The notes beneath the pieces were generated by a model, which was given only the letters and a program-made list of their open reading frames with translations, ran no database searches and was not told where the DNA came from. Below are positions 1 through 5,144 of a stretch of DNA of 6,852 bases, piece after piece; position 1 is the stretch's first letter, and the number at the start of each line of letters is the position of its first letter. Made by a program: the position numbers and the translations under genes. Source of the stretch: an uncultured Synergistia bacterium (GTDB lineage Bacteria > Eremiobacterota > SpSt-956 > JAKJGF01); the NCBI GenBank assembly GCA_937888925.1, contig CALARM010000578.1, positions 1 through 6,852 on the forward strand, read 5' to 3'.

Positions 1-528
1 TATATTTCCAAATTACAGAACGATCTCTTCGGTATACAGAGCAGGGCAGGCTGTTCCTGCGCCGGCCCTTACGGACATTATTTACTCGGTATAGATCTTG
101 CTACTTCCACACGATACAGAGAGGTTGTCAGTCAGGGTTACAATGGTTTGAAACCCGGATGGGCAAGAATAAATCTTCATTATACCCTTGATGATACAGA
201 TCTGGATTTTATTATGGATACAATAGATTTTATCTCCAGATACGGAGAAAGATTCCTGGGTTTATACGAATTTAATATCCTTACAGGCGACTGGCATCAT
301 AAGGAATTTAAAAAAATTATGCCGGAATTTTCACTCCGTCAGGCACTGGTTCATAAAGATACGCCAGAAACAGACGAAGTAATAGATAAGAAATTTTTAT
401 ATAGATCCTATCTGGATAAGGCCCGTGAAATAGCAGAAAGTCTGCCGGAACATATAAAGTTTATTTCCCTGGACGAGAGACTAGAAAAATTATGTTATTT
501 TTATGCAGTTAATCTGTCAGGTATATAA
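1..528 (+). CDS. Class V aminotransferase / cysteine-desulfurase-like PLP enzyme, C-terminal part (5' end outside window)
   Basis: The frame is open from the first base, so only the last 175 residues of a PLP-dependent fold-type I enzyme are seen. The fragment carries FGIQSRAGCSCAGPYGH (fragment residues 10-26), the C-terminal signature of the class V family related to SufS/CsdA. The second cysteine of the GCSC motif (residue 20) lines up with the persulfide-forming cysteine in the RTGHHCA motif of SufS. KPGWARINLHY and the tail GLYEFNILTGDWHH are also typical of this subfamily, whose members are mostly annotated only as 'aminotransferase class V'. The enzyme would be cytosolic. Whether it is a cysteine desulfurase, a selenocysteine lyase or an amino-acid lyase cannot be decided, because the lysine that binds PLP is outside the window. 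A TTG at 148 is in frame but falls inside conserved sequence, so it is not the start. No hairpin terminator follows. Confidence 0.88.
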   Translation, partial: YISKLQNDLFGIQSRAGCSCAGPYGHYLLGIDLATSTRYREVVSQGYNGLKPGWARINLHYTLDDTDLDFIMDTIDFISRYGERFLGLYEFNILTGDWHHKEFKKIMPEFSLRQALVHKDTPETDEVIDKKFLYRSYLDKAREIAESLPEHIKFISLDERLEKLCYFYAVNLSGI

Positions 529-533
529 AATAC

Positions 534-562
534 TTGCAATTATAGAATAATTTTAGTATACT
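534..562 (+). promoter_or_regulatory. Sigma-70-type promoter for the regulator-HEAT operon
   Basis: TTGCAA (534-539) and TATACT (557-562) are separated by exactly 17 bases, close to the TTGACA-N17-TATAAT consensus. It lies just after the PLP enzyme gene and points at the regulator gene at 750, which would give a leader of about 180 bases. That is long for a simple promoter and leaves room for control elements such as the tandem repeat at 594-614. It is identified by sequence match and spacing only. Confidence 0.6.
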
Positions 563-593
563 TTATCTGTGTTTTTATAGTATATTTCATTGG

Positions 594-649
594 AGTGAAA
601 AGTGAAAAGTGAAAAAAAACGGGACATTTCTCACAGTTCATTATTTACT
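594..649 (+). repeat. Three tandem AGTGAAA repeats with an imperfectly complementary right arm
   Basis: AGTGAAA occurs three times head to tail at 594-614. At 637-649, TTCATTATTTACT can pair with AGTGAAAAGTGAA in RNA with ten Watson-Crick pairs, two G-U pairs and one mismatch. This gives a weak stem within the leader of the regulator gene. It may be a decayed small interspersed palindromic element, a leader hairpin, or chance in AT-rich DNA. The remaining bases between 529 and 749 show no credible open reading frame. Confidence 0.35.
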
Positions 650-672
650 ATTTGTTTTTTGCTTTTTATTAA

Positions 673-704
673 TTATTGATTGTTATGAAACTGACTATAA
701 TAGT
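673..704 (+). promoter_or_regulatory. Possible second promoter with an operator-like palindrome over the -10 box
   Basis: A perfect TATAAT lies at 696-701, but the hexamer 17 bases upstream (TTATTG, 673-678) is a poor -35. The -10 is embedded in ACTATAATAGT (694-704), an inverted repeat of two perfect 5-base arms around one base. A repressor bound there would block polymerase, which would fit autoregulation by the XRE-type regulator encoded next. A second small inverted repeat (AGTAT and ATACT, 713-728) follows. In AT-rich DNA such short palindromes also arise by chance. Confidence 0.3.
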
Positions 705-744
705 TAATTAGGAGTATTTTTTTATACTACTATATTTTTTCAAC

Positions 745-761
745 AGGAGGTGATAGAGATT
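745..761 (+). promoter_or_regulatory. Extended Shine-Dalgarno that decides the regulator start; possible ATT start codon at 759
   Basis: AGGAGGTGAT (745-754) is a ten-base match to the complement of the 16S rRNA 3' end. The GTG at 750 lies inside this site and so cannot be read at normal spacing. The in-frame ATT at 759 sits 8 bases after AGGAGG, which is ideal. No in-frame ATG, GTG or TTG lies between the upstream stop at 705 and the GTG at 750. The next TTG (783) is inside the first beta strand of the receiver domain. Confidence 0.5.
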
Positions 762-1709
762 AACAAAGAATCTATTCATATCTTGCTTGTAGAAGATGAT
801 GAAGATGTAAGTACATTTCTGGAAGATTTATTGATAACAGAAGGTTATACTGTGTCTGTTGCTTCATGCGGTCTTGATGCGGTACATATGGTAAAAGAGG
901 ATATATATCATATAGTTATACTCGATCTGAAATTACCTGATATAGATGGTACCGAGGTTTTTAAAGAAATAAAAGAGATTGATAATGATATAAACATACT
1001 TATTCTTACCGGATGTCCGTCACTGGAAAGTGCTGTAGATATGTTAAAACATGGAGCATATGATTATATACAGAAACCTTTTAAGATAGATGACATAAGA
1101 TCTACCCTTGAAAAGATTATAGATGAAAAAAATCTTATTAATAAAGAAGTAGATAATCTTATAGAAGATATTGGCAAGAAGATAAGAGACCTGAGAAAAC
1201 AAAAGGGCGTATCTATCAGGCAGATGTCCAGAAGAACAGGTCTTTCCAATAGCCTTCTCTCCCAGGTTGAAAACAGTAAAATTTCTCCGTCCATAGCCAG
1301 TCTTGATAAGATTGCAAGAGCTTTGGATGTCAGCATAGTTCAGTTTTTTGAAGACAACAGTGTGAAGAGAATTTCTATTATGAGAAATGACCAGAGACAG
1401 GCTATACCTTCCGGTAAAAAAGGCATTACTATTGAGTTACTTTCCAAAAGATCGGAAAATAACAAGCTCCAGCCTATGTATATAAAATTTAAAGTAGGTA
1501 ACTGTTCATTACAGAATTTTTATCATCCGGAAGGTGAAGAATTTGGAATAGTTATTTCAGGAAAGTTAGAGCTTAATTTCGGCAATAACAGGTATGTCCT
1601 GGAGAAGGGTGACAGTGTACATCTGGATTCTTCTCTTTCTTACAGCTGGAAAAATGTAGGCCAGGAAGATGTAGAAGCCATATGGGTAACTACACCTTCA
1701 AGTTTTTAA
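750..1709 (+). CDS. Three-domain transcription regulator: response-regulator receiver, XRE-type HTH, cupin
   Basis: Predicted cytosolic DNA-binding regulator of 319 residues from GTG 750, or 316 if it starts at ATT 759. Residues 9-125 form a CheY-like receiver: acidic pocket E15-D16-D17, phosphoacceptor D59 in VILDLKLPDIDG, T87 and K109, so all phosphorylation residues are present. Residues 141-200 are an XRE/HTH_3 domain with LSNSLLSQVENSKISPS as the recognition region. Residues 240-316 are a cupin_2 barrel with H259, E263, E264 and G271. The histidine expected in its second motif (GDSVHLDSSLSYSWKN) is replaced by tyrosine 298, so metal binding may be lost. XRE-cupin regulators are common, whereas adding a receiver makes the protein answerable to both a histidine kinase and a small ligand. 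No kinase gene lies in the window. It is followed 19 bases later by the HEAT-repeat gene in the same operon. Confidence 0.9.
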   Translation: MIEINKESIHILLVEDDEDVSTFLEDLLITEGYTVSVASCGLDAVHMVKEDIYHIVILDLKLPDIDGTEVFKEIKEIDNDINILILTGCPSLESAVDMLKHGAYDYIQKPFKIDDIRSTLEKIIDEKNLINKEVDNLIEDIGKKIRDLRKQKGVSIRQMSRRTGLSNSLLSQVENSKISPSIASLDKIARALDVSIVQFFEDNSVKRISIMRNDQRQAIPSGKKGITIELLSKRSENNKLQPMYIKFKVGNCSLQNFYHPEGEEFGIVISGKLELNFGNNRYVLEKGDSVHLDSSLSYSWKNVGQEDVEAIWVTTPSSF

Positions 1710-1728
1710 TATTTGAAAGGAGACCGGT

Positions 1729-2661
1729 GTGAAGAAAAACATTTTTAAATACTCTATATTATTAGTATTATTCTCTTTCCTTTTAACTTTATTTCCTGTA
1801 TTTTCAGGAGGCAATTACAGACATTCATTTAATTCTATTGCAAAAGCCGAAAGTATATCCTTTGATGAAGAGCTTCCTATGAGCCGGAAGGTAAAGAAAT
1901 TCATAGAAGATCTTGAAAATCCGTCTTCTGATGATGATACCAGACATACTGCAGTATGGGCTCTTGGCAATCTGGGTGATAAAAGGGCTGTGCCATGTTT
2001 GATTAATGTGCTGGAACATGATAAAAATGAAAATATAAGAAGTATTGCAGCAGAAGCACTTGGAAAACTGGAAGACAAACAGGCTATAAAACCGCTTATC
2101 AAAGCTTTAAAGGATTCTGACTGGGGAGTAAGAGTGGATGCAGTATATGCTTTCAGAAGGCTTAAAGATTTTTCATCGGAAGCTATTCCCTATATAATTG
2201 AATGCCTTAAAGATGAGGACGAAACAGTAAGAATGACCGCTGCCAGAGTTTTAGGAGATTTTAAAGATAAAAGAGCAGTTGAACCTTTGTGTCAATCACT
2301 GGGAGATAAAAATCAGAGAGTAAAAACTTCAGCCATATCATCCCTCGGTTTACTCGGCGATAGCAAGGCTGTAGAACCGCTTTTTAAGTTATTTAAAGAA
2401 GGCGAAAGTGACGTCATAAGAGCATCTGTAGTGAGATCACTGGGAGAGATAAAAAGTGATAAATCTGTTCAGTATGTTACAGAAGCTCTGACGGATAAGA
2501 ATATTTTTGTCAGAATGATTGCAGTTACAACACTCGGCAAGATTGGTGACGAAAAAACTCTGGAAGTTCTGGAAAAAATGTCTAAAACAGAAGAAGACAG
2601 TGATATGAAAGATGCACTGAAGAAGTCTATAGAGAATATTAAACGGGCATTGAAGAAATAG
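1729..2661 (+). CDS. Exported HEAT/PBS-lyase-repeat protein
   Basis: The 310-residue protein starts at GTG 1729, six bases after AAAGGAG (1716-1722). Residues 1-40 are a Sec signal peptide: basic MKKNIFKYS, a hydrophobic core (residues 9-26) and an AKA cleavage motif at 38-40. There is no lipobox cysteine. Residues 71-290 hold seven repeats of about 31 residues with the pattern VR..AA..LG...DKRAV.PL...L.D, typical of HEAT_2/PBS-lyase repeats. These stack into a curved alpha solenoid used for protein binding. No catalytic motif is present and no bilin lyase activity is implied. It would be periplasmic or extracytoplasmic and probably acts as a scaffold or sensor. It is co-transcribed with the receiver-XRE-cupin regulator, so it may be its target, perhaps reporting envelope state. 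That pairing is inference. The gene ends just before a strong terminator. Confidence 0.88.
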   Translation: MKKNIFKYSILLVLFSFLLTLFPVFSGGNYRHSFNSIAKAESISFDEELPMSRKVKKFIEDLENPSSDDDTRHTAVWALGNLGDKRAVPCLINVLEHDKNENIRSIAAEALGKLEDKQAIKPLIKALKDSDWGVRVDAVYAFRRLKDFSSEAIPYIIECLKDEDETVRMTAARVLGDFKDKRAVEPLCQSLGDKNQRVKTSAISSLGLLGDSKAVEPLFKLFKEGESDVIRASVVRSLGEIKSDKSVQYVTEALTDKNIFVRMIAVTTLGKIGDEKTLEVLEKMSKTEEDSDMKDALKKSIENIKRALKK

Positions 2662-2670
2662 ATTGATAAC

Positions 2671-2704
2671 AAAAGGGCTGTCTCCGCCGGGAGACAGCCC
2701 TTTT
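2671..2704. terminator. Bidirectional intrinsic terminator between convergent operons
   Basis: A perfect 15-bp stem, AAAAGGGCTGTCTCC (2671-2685) with its complement at 2690-2704, closes on a GCCG loop. The GC-rich core is flanked by A's on the left and T's on the right, so RNA from either strand ends in a U run. It sits 9 bases after the HEAT gene stop and 13 bases from the end of the minus-strand DUF4384 gene, and serves both. Confidence 0.93.
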
Positions 2705-2717
2705 GTTTACGATAAAT

Positions 2718-3512
2718 TTATTTGATAAATTCCAAAACTTCACAGGTAATTATTTTTTCAGACCATCTCTTCTCATCAATTTCAGAGAGTTCTTTTGTAA
2801 ATCCTTCTATATGTTTCATCACTGAATTTGCATCATTGAAATCCATTTCTTCAGGATTCAGTATTTTATCTTCTGTAATAAATACTTTAATGTACTGTAT
2901 CCCGGCAGGCGGCTCAATCACACCTCTGAGGATTTTTGTTGTTTTTTCTTTAACAGATGTGTCTTTTTCATGAATATTCGGAAATAGTAGAGAAAGAATT
3001 TCTCCGTTCCAGTGTATAACCGTCAGATATCCGTCTTTATTTGCAGGAATTTCAATCCTGACTTCATCGCCTATAAAAGCTTTTACCTTATCGGACTTTT
3101 CTTCCGATTTTTTTCTGCTGTAAGCCAGATCCGGTACAAAATAAAGATTTTTTACAAAATCAGTCCCTCTTGATATTGCTTCTTCAACAGAATGCCACAG
3201 TGATTTCATATTTACAGGCTTTAAATCGAAATATATATTCACACATGTTTCACAGACAGCGAGATGTTCTTTCATCTGCTTTTTCTTATCTCCCGAGGTT
3301 TTCCCCGATGCATAATCGAATAAATCTTCTTCCGATGGACAGAGGGATTTTTTCTTTCTTTTTTCATATTCAATATAGGAATTCATCCTGGCTTTCATAG
3401 TTAAAAAATTATATTTCATCAGACATGAAGAACATGTTCTTAAATGTTCCTCTATATGAGGAGTTCTTTCTTTTGAAAAATTCAATAAATCTTTTTCCGA
3501 ACAGTGTTTCAT
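2718..3512 (-). CDS. Soluble protein with two anti-sigma-type zinc fingers and a DUF4384 domain
   Basis: The 264-residue protein starts at ATG 3512. Two zf-HC2-like modules come first: C4 with H23-x3-C27-x2-C30, then C58 with H83-x3-C87-x2-C90. Both contain the EEHL..C..C or KEHL..C..C signature of zinc-binding anti-sigma domains. Residues 148-215 match DUF4384, a beta-rich domain seen here as GDEVRIEIPANKDGYLTVI followed by LLFPN. The C-terminal 50 residues are charged and unrecognised. There is no transmembrane segment between the fingers and DUF4384, unlike classical anti-sigma factors such as RsiW, so it should be cytosolic. No sigma factor gene lies beside it, so its partner is unknown. 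It is the last gene of a minus-strand operon, 14 bases after the 140-residue gene. Its ribosome site is a G run (GGGGGG, minus strand of 3521-3526), which pairs with the anti-SD through a G-U wobble. Confidence 0.85.
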   Translation of the reverse strand: MKHCSEKDLLNFSKERTPHIEEHLRTCSSCLMKYNFLTMKARMNSYIEYEKRKKKSLCPSEEDLFDYASGKTSGDKKKQMKEHLAVCETCVNIYFDLKPVNMKSLWHSVEEAISRGTDFVKNLYFVPDLAYSRKKSEEKSDKVKAFIGDEVRIEIPANKDGYLTVIHWNGEILSLLFPNIHEKDTSVKEKTTKILRGVIEPPAGIQYIKVFITEDKILNPEEMDFNDANSVMKHIEGFTKELSEIDEKRWSEKIITCEVLEFIK

Positions 3513-3526
3513 TTTATATACCCCCC

Positions 3527-3949
3527 TTAAAGCAAAAAGCCCGTTTTACCATAAAATGTTCTCAGATCTTCATAAGTTCTGCTTATCAGTTTTCTGAGGC
3601 TTAACTCTGTAAGAGCTATATCTCTCTGACTGTGATGGGTATCTAAATATAAAAGCAATTCTTTTATATTAACCGGCAGTGCCGGTAACCGCTTTTCGTT
3701 TATAATCAGATCTTTGTAATCCTGTAATATGTTTGTGACAATCCAGATTCTTGTCCACCCGTTATCATAATCAGGCTGCACCGGTCTGTTCCATACGATG
3801 GAGAGATATTCTCTGTCCTGGAGTAATATATCTCCGATAAATTCTCTGATAAAGGTTAATTCTTCTATATGGGTTTCCCAGTAAATTATTGTTTTTTCAG
3901 GATTTTCTCCCGGTTTCATCCACTCATCAGGTAAAGGCGGAAGTTTCAT
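3527..3949 (-). CDS. Hypothetical 140-residue protein in the antitoxin-DUF4384 operon
   Basis: I do not recognise this family. The start is ATG 3949 because AGGAG (minus strand of 3957-3961) precedes it by 7 bases. An upstream ATG at 3970 adds eight residues but has no ribosome site. The protein begins MKLPPLPDEWMKPGE and is rich in Trp, Tyr and Leu. It appears mostly alpha-helical from residue 22 on, with a central aromatic segment (WNRPVQPDYDNGWTRIWIV, residues 53-71) and a basic helical end (SLRKLISRTYEDLRTFYGK). There is no signal peptide or membrane segment. Its position directly after an antitoxin gene is where a toxin would be expected, but I see no RelE, ParE, Doc/Fic or PIN catalytic pattern. 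Its position before a zinc-finger anti-sigma-like gene is where a sigma factor would be expected, but no sigma region 2 or 4 is visible. Both roles stay open. Confidence 0.75.
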   Translation of the reverse strand: MKLPPLPDEWMKPGENPEKTIIYWETHIEELTFIREFIGDILLQDREYLSIVWNRPVQPDYDNGWTRIWIVTNILQDYKDLIINEKRLPALPVNIKELLLYLDTHHSQRDIALTELSLRKLISRTYEDLRTFYGKTGFLL

Positions 3950-3985
3950 TGTATATCTCCTGGCTTTCATGATACTTGAAATTTT

Positions 3986-4225
3986 TTAATATGTGACATT
4001 TTCAAATAAATATTTTAACCTTTCTTCTCGTTCCTGTTTCAGATTTATCTCTTCCGAGGTTTTTATTATCCCAATAAGGCTATCAGTTACTGGGGTTTCA
4101 CTTTTTTTTACACCTATTAATTTTGCAATATCTTTACCGTTTTTCGTAACTATAATATTTTCTTTCTTTGAAAGTTCCATATATTTTCTTATATTATTTT
4201 TAAAATCCGTAGACGTGACAACCAT
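3986..4225 (-). CDS. Phd/YefM-type antitoxin (prevent-host-death family)
   Basis: Small 79-residue protein starting at ATG 4225, seven bases after AAGGCGGTG (minus strand of 4233-4241). A longer in-frame version from 4279 would begin upstream of the likely transcription start and is rejected. Residues 1-40 match the Phd/YefM fold: STDFKNNIRKYMELSKKENIIVTKNGKDIAKLIGV, that is, the short DNA-binding dimer domain ending in the 'NGK-A-L' strand. The charged tail DSLIGIIKTSEEINLKQEREERLKYLFE resembles the toxin-binding arm of family members. Phd/YefM antitoxins normally repress their own promoter and precede a RelE, Doc or PIN toxin. Here the next gene, 36 bases on, is an unknown 140-residue protein. 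It is either a stand-alone regulator or half of an unrecognised toxin-antitoxin pair. Confidence 0.87.
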   Translation of the reverse strand: MVVTSTDFKNNIRKYMELSKKENIIVTKNGKDIAKLIGVKKSETPVTDSLIGIIKTSEEINLKQEREERLKYLFENVTY

Positions 4226-4250
4226 AAATATACACCGCCTTCTATTAAAT

Positions 4251-4279
4251 ATTATATGGAATTTGTGCGAAATATTCAA
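4251..4279 (-). promoter_or_regulatory. Sigma-70-type promoter for the antitoxin operon
   Basis: On the minus strand, TTGAAT (4279-4274) and TATAAT (4256-4251) are exactly 17 bases apart, with a perfect -10. Transcription would start near 4244, giving a leader of about 20 bases that contains the antitoxin ribosome site. The -35 overlaps one copy of the CGAAATATT direct repeat, as expected if the repeats are an operator. Confidence 0.72.
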
Positions 4280-4299
4280 TATATTATATACGAAATATT
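4268..4299. promoter_or_regulatory. Direct-repeat pair CGAAATATT, candidate operator in the divergent promoter region
   Basis: CGAAATATT occurs at 4268-4276 and 4291-4299, 23 bases apart, or about two helical turns. Both copies contain the palindromic core AAATATT. A flanking pair of TGTGCG (4264-4269 and 4311-4316) brackets them. One copy covers the -35 of the minus-strand promoter and the other lies just upstream. The antitoxin-like protein encoded next is the natural candidate to bind. AT-rich composition makes some repetition likely by chance. Confidence 0.4.
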
Positions 4300-4337
4300 T
4301 ATATATAAAATGTGCGGTAAAAATTTTTAAAGATTTT

Positions 4338-4367
4338 ATGACAATGGGTTATCAATTTTAGTATAAT
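4338..4367 (+). promoter_or_regulatory. Sigma-70-type promoter for the 249-residue protein / TPR operon
   Basis: ATGACA (4338-4343) and TATAAT (4362-4367) have an 18-base spacer; eleven of twelve box positions match consensus. The expected transcript start near 4374 falls at the ribosome site GGAAAGG (4373-4379), so the leader would be only about 14 bases, nearly leaderless. Either the messenger is that short or a further promoter lies upstream. Confidence 0.5.
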
Positions 4368-4387
4368 AAATCGGAAAGGTTTTGAAT

Positions 4388-5137
4388 ATGCCATATTATT
4401 ATATAGAATTATTTTTTCCATCAGAAGTTTCTGCCGGACATTGCTATAATTCTGTTAAAAAAGTTACTGAATATAATGATTTCGAATTTTATTATAATAA
4501 TAAATTTAATTTTTACTGTACATTTCCGGATGTAGAAATGTACGATGATGACGGGAGAAAAATTGAGCATCATTTGATAGAACAGGCTATCTCTCAACAA
4601 ATTCGGCATATTTATAAATTATTCGATTATTTAATTACAGATTATCAGCCTTATATGTGTTATGTCAGCGCTCATGACAATAAATATGCAGGTTTTACTT
4701 TTTCCGGCGGGGAAGAAAACGAACTGGCCTTTAATTGTTTGAGAGAAGGAAACCCGGCAGGTTTTGTAAATCTTTTAAAATGGGATATTTCTGCCTGGCT
4801 GGCAGTGATCAAAAAAGAACTGGCTATGAAAGAAATTGACAGACCATTGTTAAAAAAAATAAAAGTTACCCTGAAAGATACACCGGGAGAATGGATGGAT
4901 TTTATATATAATGTAGGAAATCTGTTAAGGGGAAAATCTGCTGATAAATCTTATGCAGAACGGGAAATTCAGCGTACTCTGTTTAAATGGAAAGGGAATA
5001 AAGTTCCTTTCACTGTTATGGAAGGACTGACTGAAAGAGGCTATGAGGTAAGAAATCATGGTGACTATATGATTTTTACATCCCATGCTTCATTGCCTTC
5101 TCACTGGAAAGATTATATAAAGTATATAAAATTGTAG
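4388..5137 (+). CDS. Hypothetical 249-residue aromatic-rich protein preceding the TPR gene
   Basis: I do not recognise this family. ATG 4388 is chosen over the in-frame TTG at 4382 because GGAAAGG (4373-4379) is 8 bases upstream. There is no signal peptide or membrane helix, so it is predicted cytosolic. The first 50 residues are unusually aromatic (MPYYYIELFF, then DFEFYYNNKFNFYCTF) and look like beta strands. Residues 59-90 are a probable helix (IEHHLIEQAISQQIRHIYKLF). Residues 100-115 contain a GFTFSGGEE turn. Residues 125-180 are helical with paired tryptophans, and residues 200-247 hold a second mixed domain (FTVMEGLTERGYEVRNHGDYMIF). No enzyme signature is evident. It sits 7 bases before the TPR gene, apparently in the same transcript, and is divergent from the antitoxin operon. 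It could be a partner or substrate of the TPR protein, but that rests on position only. Confidence 0.8.
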   Translation: MPYYYIELFFPSEVSAGHCYNSVKKVTEYNDFEFYYNNKFNFYCTFPDVEMYDDDGRKIEHHLIEQAISQQIRHIYKLFDYLITDYQPYMCYVSAHDNKYAGFTFSGGEENELAFNCLREGNPAGFVNLLKWDISAWLAVIKKELAMKEIDRPLLKKIKVTLKDTPGEWMDFIYNVGNLLRGKSADKSYAEREIQRTLFKWKGNKVPFTVMEGLTERGYEVRNHGDYMIFTSHASLPSHWKDYIKYIKL

Positions 5138-5144
5138 TATTTTT

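Noticed and set aside
148..528. Separate 126-residue gene starting at TTG 148
   Set aside because: The frame is open to base 1 and the upstream residues are the conserved class V PLP-enzyme signature, so this is an internal TTG.
1064..1336. Minus-strand 90-residue open frame
   Set aside because: It is antisense to the HTH part of the regulator, has no domain and no ribosome site, and is composed of Ser/Leu/Phe-rich shadow sequence.
1815..2102. Minus-strand open frames opposite the HEAT gene (also 1825-2019 and 2469-2672)
   Set aside because: They are shadows of the repetitive HEAT coding sequence, overlap each other in different frames and have no recognisable motif.
2722..3400. Plus-strand open frames at 2722-2973 and 3170-3400
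   Set aside because: They are antisense to the zinc-finger/DUF4384 gene, whose motifs and ribosome site are clear.
3527..3949. ECF sigma factor partner for the zinc-finger protein
   Set aside because: At 140 residues, with no visible sigma region 2 or region 4 HTH pattern, position alone does not support it.
3986..4279. Longer 97-residue antitoxin starting at 4279
   Set aside because: The extra 18 residues would be translated from the promoter itself; the family starts at the ATG at 4225, which has a good ribosome site.
3993..4361. Plus-strand 122-residue open frame opposite the antitoxin
   Set aside because: The minus strand encodes a good Phd/YefM match with promoter and ribosome site. 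The plus frame is a Phe/Ile/Ser-rich antisense product.
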